DNA of 64,000 nt, taken from contig OZ255629.1 of NCBI GenBank assembly GCA_965276785.1, forward strand, positions 868,001 to 932,000, written 5' to 3'. The notes under the pieces were generated by a model, which was not told the origin of the DNA, did not search any database, and saw nothing but the letters and a program-made list of their open reading frames with translations. The stretch comes from LMUY01 sp965276785. Lineage in GTDB: Bacteria > Pseudomonadota > Alphaproteobacteria > Acetobacterales > Acetobacteraceae. The position numbers and the translations under genes are program-made. Position 1 is the stretch's first letter. Each line of letters opens with the position of its first letter. Shown one piece after another: positions 27,386 to 35,757 of this stretch.

Positions 27386-29568
27386 CCGATTACCTGCATC
27401 GCCTGAACCCGGAACAGCGTGCCGCCGTCGAGACCGTGGATGGTCCTCTGCTGGTGCTGGCGGGCGCCGGTACGGGCAAGACCCGGGTGCTGACCACCCG
27501 CTTCGCCCACATCCTGCTCACCCGGCGGGCCTTCCCCAACCAGGTGCTCGCGGTGACGTTCACCAACAAGGCGGCAAGGGAGATGCGTGAGCGGGTCAGC
27601 GCCATTTTGGGCCAGCCGGCGGAGGGACTCTGGCTGGGTACGTTCCACGCGCTCTGCGCCCGCATGCTGCGCCGGCACGCCGCGCTGGTGGGGCTGCAAT
27701 CCAATTTCACCATCCTGGACAGCGACGACCAATTGCGATTGCTCAAGCAGGTGATGGAGGCGGGGCGGGTCGACACCAAGCGCTGGCCGCCGCCCTCGCT
27801 GATGGGGGTGATCCAGCGCTGGAAAGACCGCGGCCTCACGCCCGCCCGCATCACCCCGGCGGAGGACACCGACTTCGCCGCCGGGCAGGCGCGAACGCTG
27901 TATGCCGAATATCAAACCCGGCTGGCGGCGCTGAACGCGGCGGATTTCGGTGACCTTCTGCTGCATATGACGGAAATCCTGCGGCAGCATACAGACGTGC
28001 TGGCGCAGTATCACCGCATGTTCCGCTACGTCCTGGTAGACGAGTACCAGGACACCAACTTGATCCAGTATCTCTGGCTGCGGTTGTTGGCCCAGGAGCA
28101 CAAGAACATCTGCTGCGTCGGGGATGACGACCAATCCATCTACTCCTGGCGCGGCGCGGAGATCGAGAACATCCTGCGCTTCGAAAAGGATTTTCCCGGC
28201 GCGCGGATTGTCCGGCTCGAGAGCAACTATCGCTCCACCGCGCCCATTCTCGGCGCGGCTTCCGGGCTGATCGCGCATAACGAGGGCCGCCTGGGCAAGA
28301 CGCTGCGCTCCGGCCGCAACGATTCCGCGGGCGAGCCGGTGAGCGTGGTGAGCCTGTGGGACTCGCAGGAGGAGGCCCGCATGGTGGGCGAGAAGGCCGA
28401 GGCACTGCGGCGCGACGGGCACGCGCTGAACGAAATCGCCATCCTGGTGCGCACCGGCGCGCAGACCCGCTCCTTCGAGGAGCGCATGCTGACGCTGGGC
28501 ATGCCGTATCGCGTCGTGGGCGGCCTACGCTTCTACGAGCGGCAGGAGATTCGCGACGCCGTCGCCTACATGCGGGTGCTGCAATCCCCTGCCGACGGCT
28601 TGGCCCTCGAGCGCATCATCAACCTGCCGCGCCGGGGCGTGGGGGATGCGGCGTTGCGGGCGATGCACGGGGTCGCGCGGGCGCAGCAGCTATCCCTATA
28701 CGCCGCCGCCGATATCGTGACGCGCGATGGCACGCTGAAGGGCCGCGCTTGCCTGTCGGTGCGCAAGCTGCTGGACGGGTTTGCCGCCTGGCGCGAACTG
28801 CTTGGGCGCGAAGGGCACCTGCTGAGCGTCTCGGTGATGCTGGACGAGAGCGGCTACGTGGAAATGTGGCGGCAGGACAAGTCGCCCGAGGCGCCGGGCC
28901 GGCTGGAAAACCTCAAGGAGCTGATGCAGGCGCTGCGCGAGTTCGAGACGCTCTCCGGCTTCCTCGACCATGTCAGCCTGGTGATGGAGAACGAGCAGGA
29001 GGGCGACAGCGATAAGCTCTCGATGATGACGCTACACGGCGCCAAGGGGCTGGAGTTCGACACCGTGTTCCTGCCGGGCTGGGAGGACGGGCTGTTCCCG
29101 TCGCAGCGCTCGATGGACGAGAACGGCAACAAGGGGCTCGAGGAGGAGCGGCGGCTGGCTTATGTCGGCATCACCCGGGCGCGGCGCCGGGCGATCATCA
29201 GCCATGTGGCCAACCGGCAGCTCTATGGCAATTGGCAGGCGTCGGTCCCGTCGCGCTTTCTGGACGAGTTGCCGGACGCGCATATTCAACGCGCCGGGTC
29301 GGCCTCGATGGATCGGGAACAGCGATTGATGGCGCCCACCGTGTTCACCGGGCAATTCCCGTTGACGGCCCGGCGCCCCCGACTGATCGAGGCCTGGGAG
29401 CAGCCGTCGCGGCCGGCCCGGGCGGATGCGCTGGAGGTGGGCGCGCGCGTGTTCCACCAGAAATTCGGCTATGGCACGGTGAACGCGGTGAATGATGACC
29501 GGCTGGATGTGGCGTTCGACCAGGCGGGGGCGAAGCGGGTGTTGGACCGGTTCGTGGAGCGGGCGTAG
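27382..29568 (+). CDS. uvrD: ATP-dependent DNA helicase UvrD/PcrA
   Basis: A 728-residue superfamily 1A 3'-5' helicase for nucleotide excision and mismatch repair and for removing RecA filaments. Motifs are Q-motif LNPEQRAAVE, Walker A AGAGTGKT (29-36), DEYQDTN (near 220), GDDDQSIYSWRG (near 247), SNYRSTAPIL, and MTLHGAKGLEFDTVF with GITRARRRA. The C-terminal 50 residues (GARVFHQKFGYGTVNAV) are the UvrD/PcrA tail that binds RNA polymerase or UvrB in better-studied members. The length is normal. It overlaps the preceding GT4 gene by 4 nt. Confidence 0.95.
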   Translation: MTDYLHRLNPEQRAAVETVDGPLLVLAGAGTGKTRVLTTRFAHILLTRRAFPNQVLAVTFTNKAAREMRERVSAILGQPAEGLWLGTFHALCARMLRRHAALVGLQSNFTILDSDDQLRLLKQVMEAGRVDTKRWPPPSLMGVIQRWKDRGLTPARITPAEDTDFAAGQARTLYAEYQTRLAALNAADFGDLLLHMTEILRQHTDVLAQYHRMFRYVLVDEYQDTNLIQYLWLRLLAQEHKNICCVGDDDQSIYSWRGAEIENILRFEKDFPGARIVRLESNYRSTAPILGAASGLIAHNEGRLGKTLRSGRNDSAGEPVSVVSLWDSQEEARMVGEKAEALRRDGHALNEIAILVRTGAQTRSFEERMLTLGMPYRVVGGLRFYERQEIRDAVAYMRVLQSPADGLALERIINLPRRGVGDAALRAMHGVARAQQLSLYAAADIVTRDGTLKGRACLSVRKLLDGFAAWRELLGREGHLLSVSVMLDESGYVEMWRQDKSPEAPGRLENLKELMQALREFETLSGFLDHVSLVMENEQEGDSDKLSMMTLHGAKGLEFDTVFLPGWEDGLFPSQRSMDENGNKGLEEERRLAYVGITRARRRAIISHVANRQLYGNWQASVPSRFLDELPDAHIQRAGSASMDREQRLMAPTVFTGQFPLTARRPRLIEAWEQPSRPARADALEVGARVFHQKFGYGTVNAVNDDRLDVAFDQAGAKRVLDRFVERA

Positions 29569-29586
29569 GACCCGGGAGAGGCTGGC

Positions 29587-29916
29587 ATGAACGCGGTAAC
29601 TGTCGTGAGCGCCTTCGCAGCTACTTTGTCCATGGTGAGCTTCGTGCCGCAGGCTTGGGTGATTATCCGGTCCAGAAACACGGACGGGATTTCACTTCGG
29701 ATGTATGTAATCACGGTAGCTGGCTTCGCCGCCTGGCTGGTCTATGGTTTGCTGCTGTGGCAATGGGCGATCATTGCGCAGAACGTCATCTGCCTGTGCC
29801 TGGCTTCGTTCATCCTGACGATGAAGCTGCTGCCACAACGCAACAAGGAGGCGGTCGCTGACGCGTTGAACCCGAGCGTAGAAGCTCCTGGAACGAAAAC
29901 GGGTGAGATTGGATGA
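29587..29916 (+). CDS. SemiSWEET-type (PQ-loop) sugar transporter
   Basis: A 109-residue membrane protein with a three-helix bundle of the SemiSWEET family; two copies form a sugar uniporter. The PQ-loop motif is in the first helix (MVSFVPQAWVII), followed by SRNTDGISLRMY, a conserved block after helix 1, then two further helices (VAGFAAWLVYGLLLWQWAII and NVICLCLASFILTMKL). The C-terminal 25 residues are polar. It lies 18 nt after uvrD with GGGAGAGG upstream. The transported sugar is unknown. Confidence 0.85.
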   Translation: MNAVTVVSAFAATLSMVSFVPQAWVIIRSRNTDGISLRMYVITVAGFAAWLVYGLLLWQWAIIAQNVICLCLASFILTMKLLPQRNKEAVADALNPSVEAPGTKTGEIG

Positions 29917-30177
29917 CGCGTCGCCACTCAGTAACCGTGGCCCGTATTCGCGCAGGGAATGCGGGAGGTGGTGGCTTTAATGAGGCCATGCGAGAGGACA
30001 TGGCAGCCACTGTGCAGCGTGTTGGTAACCTCGGCATTTGCTGGCCCGCATGAGCAAACGCTCATATCGGGCTACGTGTGTGAAGGGGCAGATTGACGGT
30101 GGTTGCGTCAAACCGCGACTTGGTATGTGAGCCCTCATCCAGCCCTTTCTTGCAGAGGATGGGTTTGCGGCCGCGTT

Positions 30178-31023
30178 TCAAAGCGAGATCGAGGCGGCTT
30201 TTGCCAGCCGGTCGAAGGCTGCAAGCCGGGCGAGCAGAGCGGGCATGTCGCGCAATGGAATCATGGTGGCCCCGTCGCTGGGCGCATGGTCGGGATCGGG
30301 ATGGCACTCGATGAACACCGCGGCGACCCCCACCGCGATAGCGGCGCGGGCGAGGACGGGGGCGAACTCGCGCTGCCCTCCACTGCTGCCGCCTTGGCTG
30401 CCGGGTTGCTGGACCGAATGGGTCGCGTCGAACACCACCGGGTAGCCGGTGGCAGCCATGATCGGCAGCGAACGCAAGTCCGTCACCAGCGTGTTGTAGC
30501 CGAACGAGGCGCCGCGCTCGGTGAGCAGTATGCGCTGGTTGCCGGTACTGGCGATCTTGGCCGCGACGTTGGCCATGTCCCAGGGGGCGAGGAACTGGCC
30601 TTTCTTGACGTTGATCGCCGCCCCGGTTTCGCCCGCGGCGAGCAGCAGGTCGGTCTGGCGGCAGAGGAAGGCGGGGATTTGCAGCACGTCCACCGCTTGG
30701 GCCGCGGGGGCGCATTGGGCGGCGTCATGCACATCGGTGAGCACGGGAGTGCCGAACTCGGCCCGGATCGCCGCGAGGATGTCGAGCCCGGCCGCCAAGC
30801 CGACGCCGCGGGCGGACCCGGCGCTGGTGCGGTTCGCTTTGTCGAAGCTGCTCTTATAGATCAGCGGAACGCCCGCCGCGCGCGTCATGCTGCTGAGCGC
30901 GTCCGCCACCTCGAAGGCATGGGCGCGGCTCTCGATTTGGCACGGGCCGGCGATCAGGGCGAAGGGAAGGGCGTTGCCGATGGCGATGTTGCGGATGGTA
31001 ATGGTAAAAGGACTGGCTGCCAC
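30178..31023 (-). CDS. kdsA: 3-deoxy-8-phosphooctulonate synthase
   Basis: A 281-residue TIM-barrel enzyme that condenses phosphoenolpyruvate with arabinose 5-phosphate to form Kdo-8-phosphate, the first committed step to Kdo for lipid A. Landmarks are LIAGPCQIESR, YKSSFDKANRTS, VLTDVHDAAQC, LQIPAFLCRQTDLL, VKKGQFLAPWDM, VVFDATHSVQQPG and FIECHPDPDHAPSDG. The Cys in AGPC is the metal ligand of the metal-dependent class; the E. coli enzyme has Asn there. It is in the same direction as pyrG and secG, a common alphaproteobacterial arrangement, though here two extra small genes intervene. Confidence 0.95.
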   Translation of the reverse strand: MAASPFTITIRNIAIGNALPFALIAGPCQIESRAHAFEVADALSSMTRAAGVPLIYKSSFDKANRTSAGSARGVGLAAGLDILAAIRAEFGTPVLTDVHDAAQCAPAAQAVDVLQIPAFLCRQTDLLLAAGETGAAINVKKGQFLAPWDMANVAAKIASTGNQRILLTERGASFGYNTLVTDLRSLPIMAATGYPVVFDATHSVQQPGSQGGSSGGQREFAPVLARAAIAVGVAAVFIECHPDPDHAPSDGATMIPLRDMPALLARLAAFDRLAKAASISL

Positions 31024-31038
31024 GAAACGGCTGCTGCG

Positions 31039-31161
31039 CTACTTGGTCGGCTTTGAGGGCGTCGCGGGAGGTACAGGCTTCGCCCCCGGCGGCATCGGGA
31101 TGCGCAACGTTGTTTGGGGAATAACTCCCTTTACGATAAGCCCAGGTTGCTTTTCATCCAT
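31039..31161 (-). CDS. Small 40-codon Pro-rich protein coupled to the upstream two-helix gene
   Basis: A 40-residue ORF: MDEKQPGLIVKGVIPQTTLR followed by IPMPPGAKPVPPATPSKPTK. It starts 8 nt inside the end of the upstream gene (overlap 31154-31161, ATGGATGA) and ends 15 nt before kdsA begins. The protein is half Pro/Lys/Gly and has no membrane segment. The tight overlap and the codon-like composition argue that it is real. Similar short Pro-rich partners following genes of this two-helix type are known to me only as uncharacterised proteins (from memory). Confidence 0.6.
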   Translation of the reverse strand: MDEKQPGLIVKGVIPQTTLRIPMPPGAKPVPPATPSKPTK

Positions 31162-31686
31162 TGTGGCTCTCCGTTTCGTAGACACTCGCAAAATAGGCTC
31201 TTGCATCATCCTCTGCTAGTTGAAACAGCTTATCCCGCCGCGGAAGACCATTCGGGAGGTATTTGGGCTGTGCGTCATGCATCTGCTGCATCAGGCGGCG
31301 TCGCGCCTGGTTGATGCCGACCTCGTCGATCCGGCCAGCGTAAATGTCTCCCCTCTCTGCCTGCACGGCGATGAACAAGGCATCGAGCGCGAGGACAAGC
31401 GAGCTGGTCCCTTGGTAACGGCGATTAATGGGGAACGCTCCCTGCATCGCGTCAGCAATCTGAGCGAGCGCGATGATAGCGCCCCAAAAATTGGATAGGA
31501 CTTGACCACCGCCCAGCCGTCGACCGCGGTCACCGAGGCTCCGGCCTGTATGAACGCTATCCGAGTCACCCACCATTCCAGCGAAGCCTGATATCGCCTG
31601 ATATACTCACACTCTACTGCAAGTTGGACGAGCGTCTTCCAGTAAAGGTCCTGAAGGCGTTGACCACTTTGATCTTCGTCCGGCAC
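31154..31686 (-). pseudogene. Two-helix (SLATT-like) membrane protein, frameshifted
   Basis: The first frame (GTG 31686) encodes QRLQDLYWKTLVQLAVECEY and then a first helix (RIAFIQAGASVTAVDGWAVV). The second frame continues with FWGAIIALAQIADAMQG (second helix) and a cytosolic part ending in PKYLPNGLPRRDKLFQLAED and YFASVYETE. Adding a single T to the T5 run (A5 at 31486-31490 on the + strand) rejoins them into one protein of about 177 residues reading VVKSYPIFWGAII across the joint. The layout of two helices plus a helical tail resembles SLATT-type proteins; this is a weak assignment. Either a true mutation or a homopolymer sequencing error. Confidence 0.65.
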
Positions 31687-31692
31687 AAATCG

Positions 31693-33342
31693 TCAAACCA
31701 GCCGCATCTGCTTGACCGCCGCCGCAATGAACCCCCGGAACAGCGGGTGCGGGTCCAGCGGCTTGCTCTTCAGCTCGGGATGATACTGCACACCCACGAA
31801 CCAGGGATGCCCCGGCAGCTCCACCGTTTCCGGCAAAATCCCATCCGGCGACAGACCGCTGAACAGCAGCCCCGCCGCCTCCAGGCAGTCGCGGTAATGC
31901 ACGTTCACCTCAAACCGGTGGCGGTGGCGCTCGGAGATGGTCTCCGCGTCACCATACAGGCGGCGGATCAAGCTGCCTTCGCGCAGTTCCGCCGGGTAGG
32001 CGCCCACCCGCATCGTGCCGCCCAAATCGCCGCCCGCCTCGCGGCGCTCGCGCTCGTTGCCGCGGGCCCATTCGGTGAGCAAGCCCACCACCGGCTCGTC
32101 GCACGGGCCGAACTCGGTGGAGGAGGCGCCTGGCAGCCCGGCAAGATGGCGCGCCGCCTCGATCACGGCCATTTGCATGCCGTAGCAAATGCCAAAGAAC
32201 GGCACCCGGTGTTCCCGCGCGAAGCGCACCGCCTTGATCATGCCCGCCGTGCCGCGCTCGCCGAAACCGCCGGGCACCAGAATACCGTGCACCTCCTCCA
32301 GCCGGGCAATGGCGTGCGGCTGCTCGAAGACCTGGCTGTCCACCCAGTCGAGCGTCACCCGCACCCGGTTGGCGATGCCGCCATGGGTCAGCGCCTCACT
32401 CAGCGACTTATAGCTGTCCAGCAGGTTGGTGTATTTGCCCACCACCGCGATGCGCACCTCGCCCTCCGGCGCCCGCACCGTGCTGACCAGGCGGCGCCAC
32501 CGGGCTAAGCCGGGCGAGGGATCGGTGGCCGGCAGGTCGAAGTGCCGCAGCACCCCGCCATCGAGCCCACCCTCGTGGTAGGTGATGGGCACGGCGTAGA
32601 TCGTGTCCACGTCCAACGCCGGCACCACCGCCTCGACATGCACGTTGCAGAACGAGGCGATCTTGCGGCGGTCGCCCTCGGGGATCGGCCGGTCGCAGCG
32701 GCACAGCAGCAGTTGCGGCTGGATGCCGACGTTCTGCAACTCCTTCACCGAGTGCTGGGTGGGCTTGGTTTTCAGCTCCCCGGCAGAGGGAATGTACGGC
32801 ACCAGGGTGAGGTGCACGAACATGGTGCGTTCCGGCCCCAGTTCGTTGCCGAGCTGGCGAATGGCTTCCAGGAACGGCAGGCTCTCGATATCCCCGACGG
32901 TGCCGCCGATCTCAATGAGCGCGAAATCCAGCGGCGCACCGCTCTCGTCGGACAGGTCGCGGGTGATGACGTCCTTGATCGCGTCGGTGATGTGCGGGAT
33001 CACCTGCACCGTGGCGCCCAGGTAGTCGCCCCGGCGCTCCTTGGCGATCACCTCGGAGTAGATGCGCCCGGTGGTGGCGTTGTCGTTGCGGGTGGCGTGC
33101 ACGCCGGTGAAGCGCTCGTAATGGCCAAGGTCGAGGTCGGTCTCAGCCCCATCGTCGGTAACGAACACCTCGCCATGCTGGTAGGGGCTCATCGTGCCCG
33201 GGTCGACGTTAAGGTAGGGGTCGAGCTTGCGCAGGCGGACCGAGTAGCCGCGCGCCTGCAGCAGGGTGCCGAGCGCCGCCGAAGCGACGCCTTTGCCGAG
33301 GGAGGATACCACGCCGCCGGTAATGAAGACGAACCGCGTCAT
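31693..33342 (-). CDS. pyrG: CTP synthase
   Basis: A 549-residue glutamine-dependent CTP synthetase converting UTP to CTP. The N-terminal synthase domain starts with TRFVFITGGVVSSLGKGVAS (P-loop) and LDPYLNVDPGTMSPYQHGEVFVTDDGAE is intact in two adjoining blocks. The C-terminal class I glutaminase has the nucleophile Cys in FFGICYGMQM, the GGFGERG loop, and His/Glu in GVQYHPELKSKP. The length is normal. It follows secG on the same strand (about 70 nt). Confidence 0.97.
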   Translation of the reverse strand: MTRFVFITGGVVSSLGKGVASAALGTLLQARGYSVRLRKLDPYLNVDPGTMSPYQHGEVFVTDDGAETDLDLGHYERFTGVHATRNDNATTGRIYSEVIAKERRGDYLGATVQVIPHITDAIKDVITRDLSDESGAPLDFALIEIGGTVGDIESLPFLEAIRQLGNELGPERTMFVHLTLVPYIPSAGELKTKPTQHSVKELQNVGIQPQLLLCRCDRPIPEGDRRKIASFCNVHVEAVVPALDVDTIYAVPITYHEGGLDGGVLRHFDLPATDPSPGLARWRRLVSTVRAPEGEVRIAVVGKYTNLLDSYKSLSEALTHGGIANRVRVTLDWVDSQVFEQPHAIARLEEVHGILVPGGFGERGTAGMIKAVRFAREHRVPFFGICYGMQMAVIEAARHLAGLPGASSTEFGPCDEPVVGLLTEWARGNERERREAGGDLGGTMRVGAYPAELREGSLIRRLYGDAETISERHRHRFEVNVHYRDCLEAAGLLFSGLSPDGILPETVELPGHPWFVGVQYHPELKSKPLDPHPLFRGFIAAAVKQMRLV

Positions 33343-33412
33343 GGACCGCCCCCATACGCCCTATGCGGCCCGGCGCAAACCCACTCGTCGCGGCGAGTGG
33401 CAAGCTGTTGTT

Positions 33413-33850
33413 TTACTGTGTCGTAGCCGGGGGAGCAGACGGTTGCGTGGGTGCCGCCGGGGTTGCGGGCGCAGACGACTCGGGCGTGGCGGGTGCTGGC
33501 GTGGCGGGTGCTGGCGTAACCGGCGGCACGATCGCGTTCGGCTTGCTGGCGGGCGTGCCATTGGCCGGCGTGGTGCGGGCCGGCGGCGGCACGTCCAGGA
33601 TGGAGGAGGCCGGCCCCACCGTGGTGCCGCGGTTTAGCAGCGCCAGGGCCAGCGATAGGGCGAAGAACAGCGCAGCCAGCACGGCGGTGGTGCGCGTTAG
33701 CAGGTTGGCGGTGCCGCGGCCGGACATGAACGCGCCCATGCCCTGCGAGGTGCCGACGCCCAAGCCGCCGCCTTCGCTGCGCTGGATCAGCACCACCCCG
33801 ATCAGGGCGAGGGTCACGAACAGGTGGATGATCAGCAGCGCGGTGGTCAT
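33413..33850 (-). CDS. secG: Preprotein translocase subunit SecG
   Basis: A 145-residue SecYEG component with two membrane helices (LLIIHLFVTLALIGVVLIQ and TTAVLAALFFALSLALALL) joined by the hallmark loop RSEGGGLGVG and MGAFMSGRGTANLLTR. The last 60 residues are an Ala/Pro/Thr-rich tail (repeats of TPAPA), longer than in E. coli SecG but usual in alphaproteobacteria. Start 33850 begins at the first helix; the frame is open further up without support. It is divergent from the DEAD-box helicase gene. Confidence 0.92.
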   Translation of the reverse strand: MTTALLIIHLFVTLALIGVVLIQRSEGGGLGVGTSQGMGAFMSGRGTANLLTRTTAVLAALFFALSLALALLNRGTTVGPASSILDVPPPARTTPANGTPASKPNAIVPPVTPAPATPAPATPESSAPATPAAPTQPSAPPATTQ

Positions 33851-33991
33851 GACGATTCCGGAGAGCGGTGTTTGGTCGGCGGCCGCGCGGGCAGGGCGCA
33901 GCGCATAAATCGCTCCCCCACCGCCGTCAAGGCACGGCCGCTCCGCACGAGCAAACTGGCATTCCCGCGCGCGACCGCCTATGTGCCGGCC

Positions 33992-35632
33992 ATGCCCTTT
34001 CCTTCCGTCCACCCGGTGCTCGACGCAGCACTGGCCGCGCGCGGCTATGCCGAGCCCACCAGCGTGCAATCCGCCGTGCTGCAGCCGGAGGCGGAAGGGC
34101 GGGATTTGCTGGTCTCCGCCCGCACCGGGTCGGGCAAGACGGTGGCGTTCGGGCTGGCCGCCGCCGCCACGCTGATGCCGCAGGGGGAGTTGCCGCCGCC
34201 TGGGCCGCCCGTGGCGCTGGTGATCGCGCCCACCCGGGAATTGGCGCTGCAGGTGCAGAGCGAACTCGCCTGGCTATATGCCGGCGCGCGCACCGCCACC
34301 TGCGTCGGCGGCATGGACATTCGGCGGGAGGCGCGCACGCTGAGCATCGGCTGCGTGATCGCCGTCGGCACGCCGGGCCGGCTCGGCGACCACATCCGCC
34401 GCGGCAACCTCGACCTTTCGGCGCTGCGCGTGCTGGTGCTGGACGAGGCTGACGAGATGCTCGACCTTGGTTTCCGCGAGGAGCTCCAGTTCATCCTGGA
34501 CGCAGCCCCCGCCGAGCGCCGCACGCTGCTGTTCTCGGCCACCATCCCGCACGACATCACGGCGCTGGCGCGGCAATACCAGCGTGACGCATTGCGCATC
34601 GACACGATCGACCGTGGCACGCCGCATAGTGATATCGAGTATCGCGCCATCGTGGTGGCGCCGCACGAGGCGGAACGGGCGTTGGTGAACATCCTGCGCT
34701 GGTACGAGGCGGCCGCCGCCTTGGTGTTCTGTGCCACCCGCGAGGCCACCAAGCGGCTGCATCTCAGCCTGGTGGAGCGGGGTTTCGCGGCCGTGATCCT
34801 CTCGGGCGAGCTGAGCCAGCATGACCGCACGGCGGCGCTCGACTCCTTGCGGGCGGGCCGCGCACGGGTGGGCGTCTGCACCGACGTGGCGGCGCGCGGG
34901 CTGGACCTGCCTGACTTGGACCTGGTGGTGCATGCCGACCTGCCGACCAACCCGGAGACGCTGCTGCACCGGAGCGGCCGCACCGGGCGAGCGGGGCGCA
35001 AGGGCGTGTCCATTGTCGTCGTGCCCCCGGCCAAGCGCCGCCGCGCCGAGCAAGTGCTGAACGCGGCGCGGGTGCGCGCGAGCTGGTCGGGGGCGCCCGG
35101 TGCGGCGGAGATCCGTCAGCGGGACCGCGAACGCCTACTGCAAGACCCGGTGTTGGACGAGCCCCAGGGCGAGGAGCGGGACCAGGCGGAGGCCTTGCTG
35201 GTGACTCACTCGCCGCTGCAGCTTGCGGCCGGTCTGCTCCGGCTGCATGGCAAGCAGTTGGCGCCGCCGGAAGAGATCACGGCGCAGCCACTCGATCGGC
35301 CAGCGCCACGATTGCCGTCCGCCGGCGACGGCTTTGTCCAATTTCGCATCGCGGTCGGCCGCCGTGCCAATGCCGACCCGAAGTGGATCGTGCCGCTGTT
35401 GTGCCGTTTGGGTGGCATCACCAAGCGCGACATCGGCGCGATACGGATTTTCGACACCGACACCCGCTTCGAGATCAGCCGCAGCGCCGCCTCCAGCTTT
35501 GCCGCCGCAGTGGCGGGAGCGCCGCCGAGCGAGCCGCGGGTAACGGAGGCGGGGCAGGGGCCGATGCCGGCACGCGCCGGGGCACCGCGCCGGCCACATC
35601 GGCCCGAACAACGGGCGCGCCGCGCGGGCTGA
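33992..35632 (+). CDS. DEAD-box RNA helicase with DbpA-type RNA-binding domain
   Basis: A 546-residue DEAD-box helicase. Motif I SARTGSGKT (near 43), PTRELALQ, TPGRLGDH, DEAD in VLDEADEMLDLG (near 150) and SATIP form the first RecA domain. CTDVAARGLDLP and HRSGRTGRAG form the second. The C-terminal 75 residues (FRIAVGRRANADPKWIVPLL with RDIGAIRIFDTDTRFEIS) match the DbpA RNA-binding domain that directs helicases to 23S rRNA, so a role in ribosome assembly is likely. Start ATG 33992 is chosen because MPFPSVHPVLDAAL opens the domain. No Cys-rich or long basic tail is present. Confidence 0.9.
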   Translation: MPFPSVHPVLDAALAARGYAEPTSVQSAVLQPEAEGRDLLVSARTGSGKTVAFGLAAAATLMPQGELPPPGPPVALVIAPTRELALQVQSELAWLYAGARTATCVGGMDIRREARTLSIGCVIAVGTPGRLGDHIRRGNLDLSALRVLVLDEADEMLDLGFREELQFILDAAPAERRTLLFSATIPHDITALARQYQRDALRIDTIDRGTPHSDIEYRAIVVAPHEAERALVNILRWYEAAAALVFCATREATKRLHLSLVERGFAAVILSGELSQHDRTAALDSLRAGRARVGVCTDVAARGLDLPDLDLVVHADLPTNPETLLHRSGRTGRAGRKGVSIVVVPPAKRRRAEQVLNAARVRASWSGAPGAAEIRQRDRERLLQDPVLDEPQGEERDQAEALLVTHSPLQLAAGLLRLHGKQLAPPEEITAQPLDRPAPRLPSAGDGFVQFRIAVGRRANADPKWIVPLLCRLGGITKRDIGAIRIFDTDTRFEISRSAASSFAAAVAGAPPSEPRVTEAGQGPMPARAGAPRRPHRPEQRARRAG

Positions 35633-35757
35633 TCTCGCTCGCGGTGCCGCCTTGCATCGGTCGTGACTCCCGTTAGGGTCCGCGGTACGGTGCTTGCGTC
35701 AACCCAGCCATGCAGCGGACGCCGCTGTGGGGCATGGGTATGCAAAAGGGTGCGATC

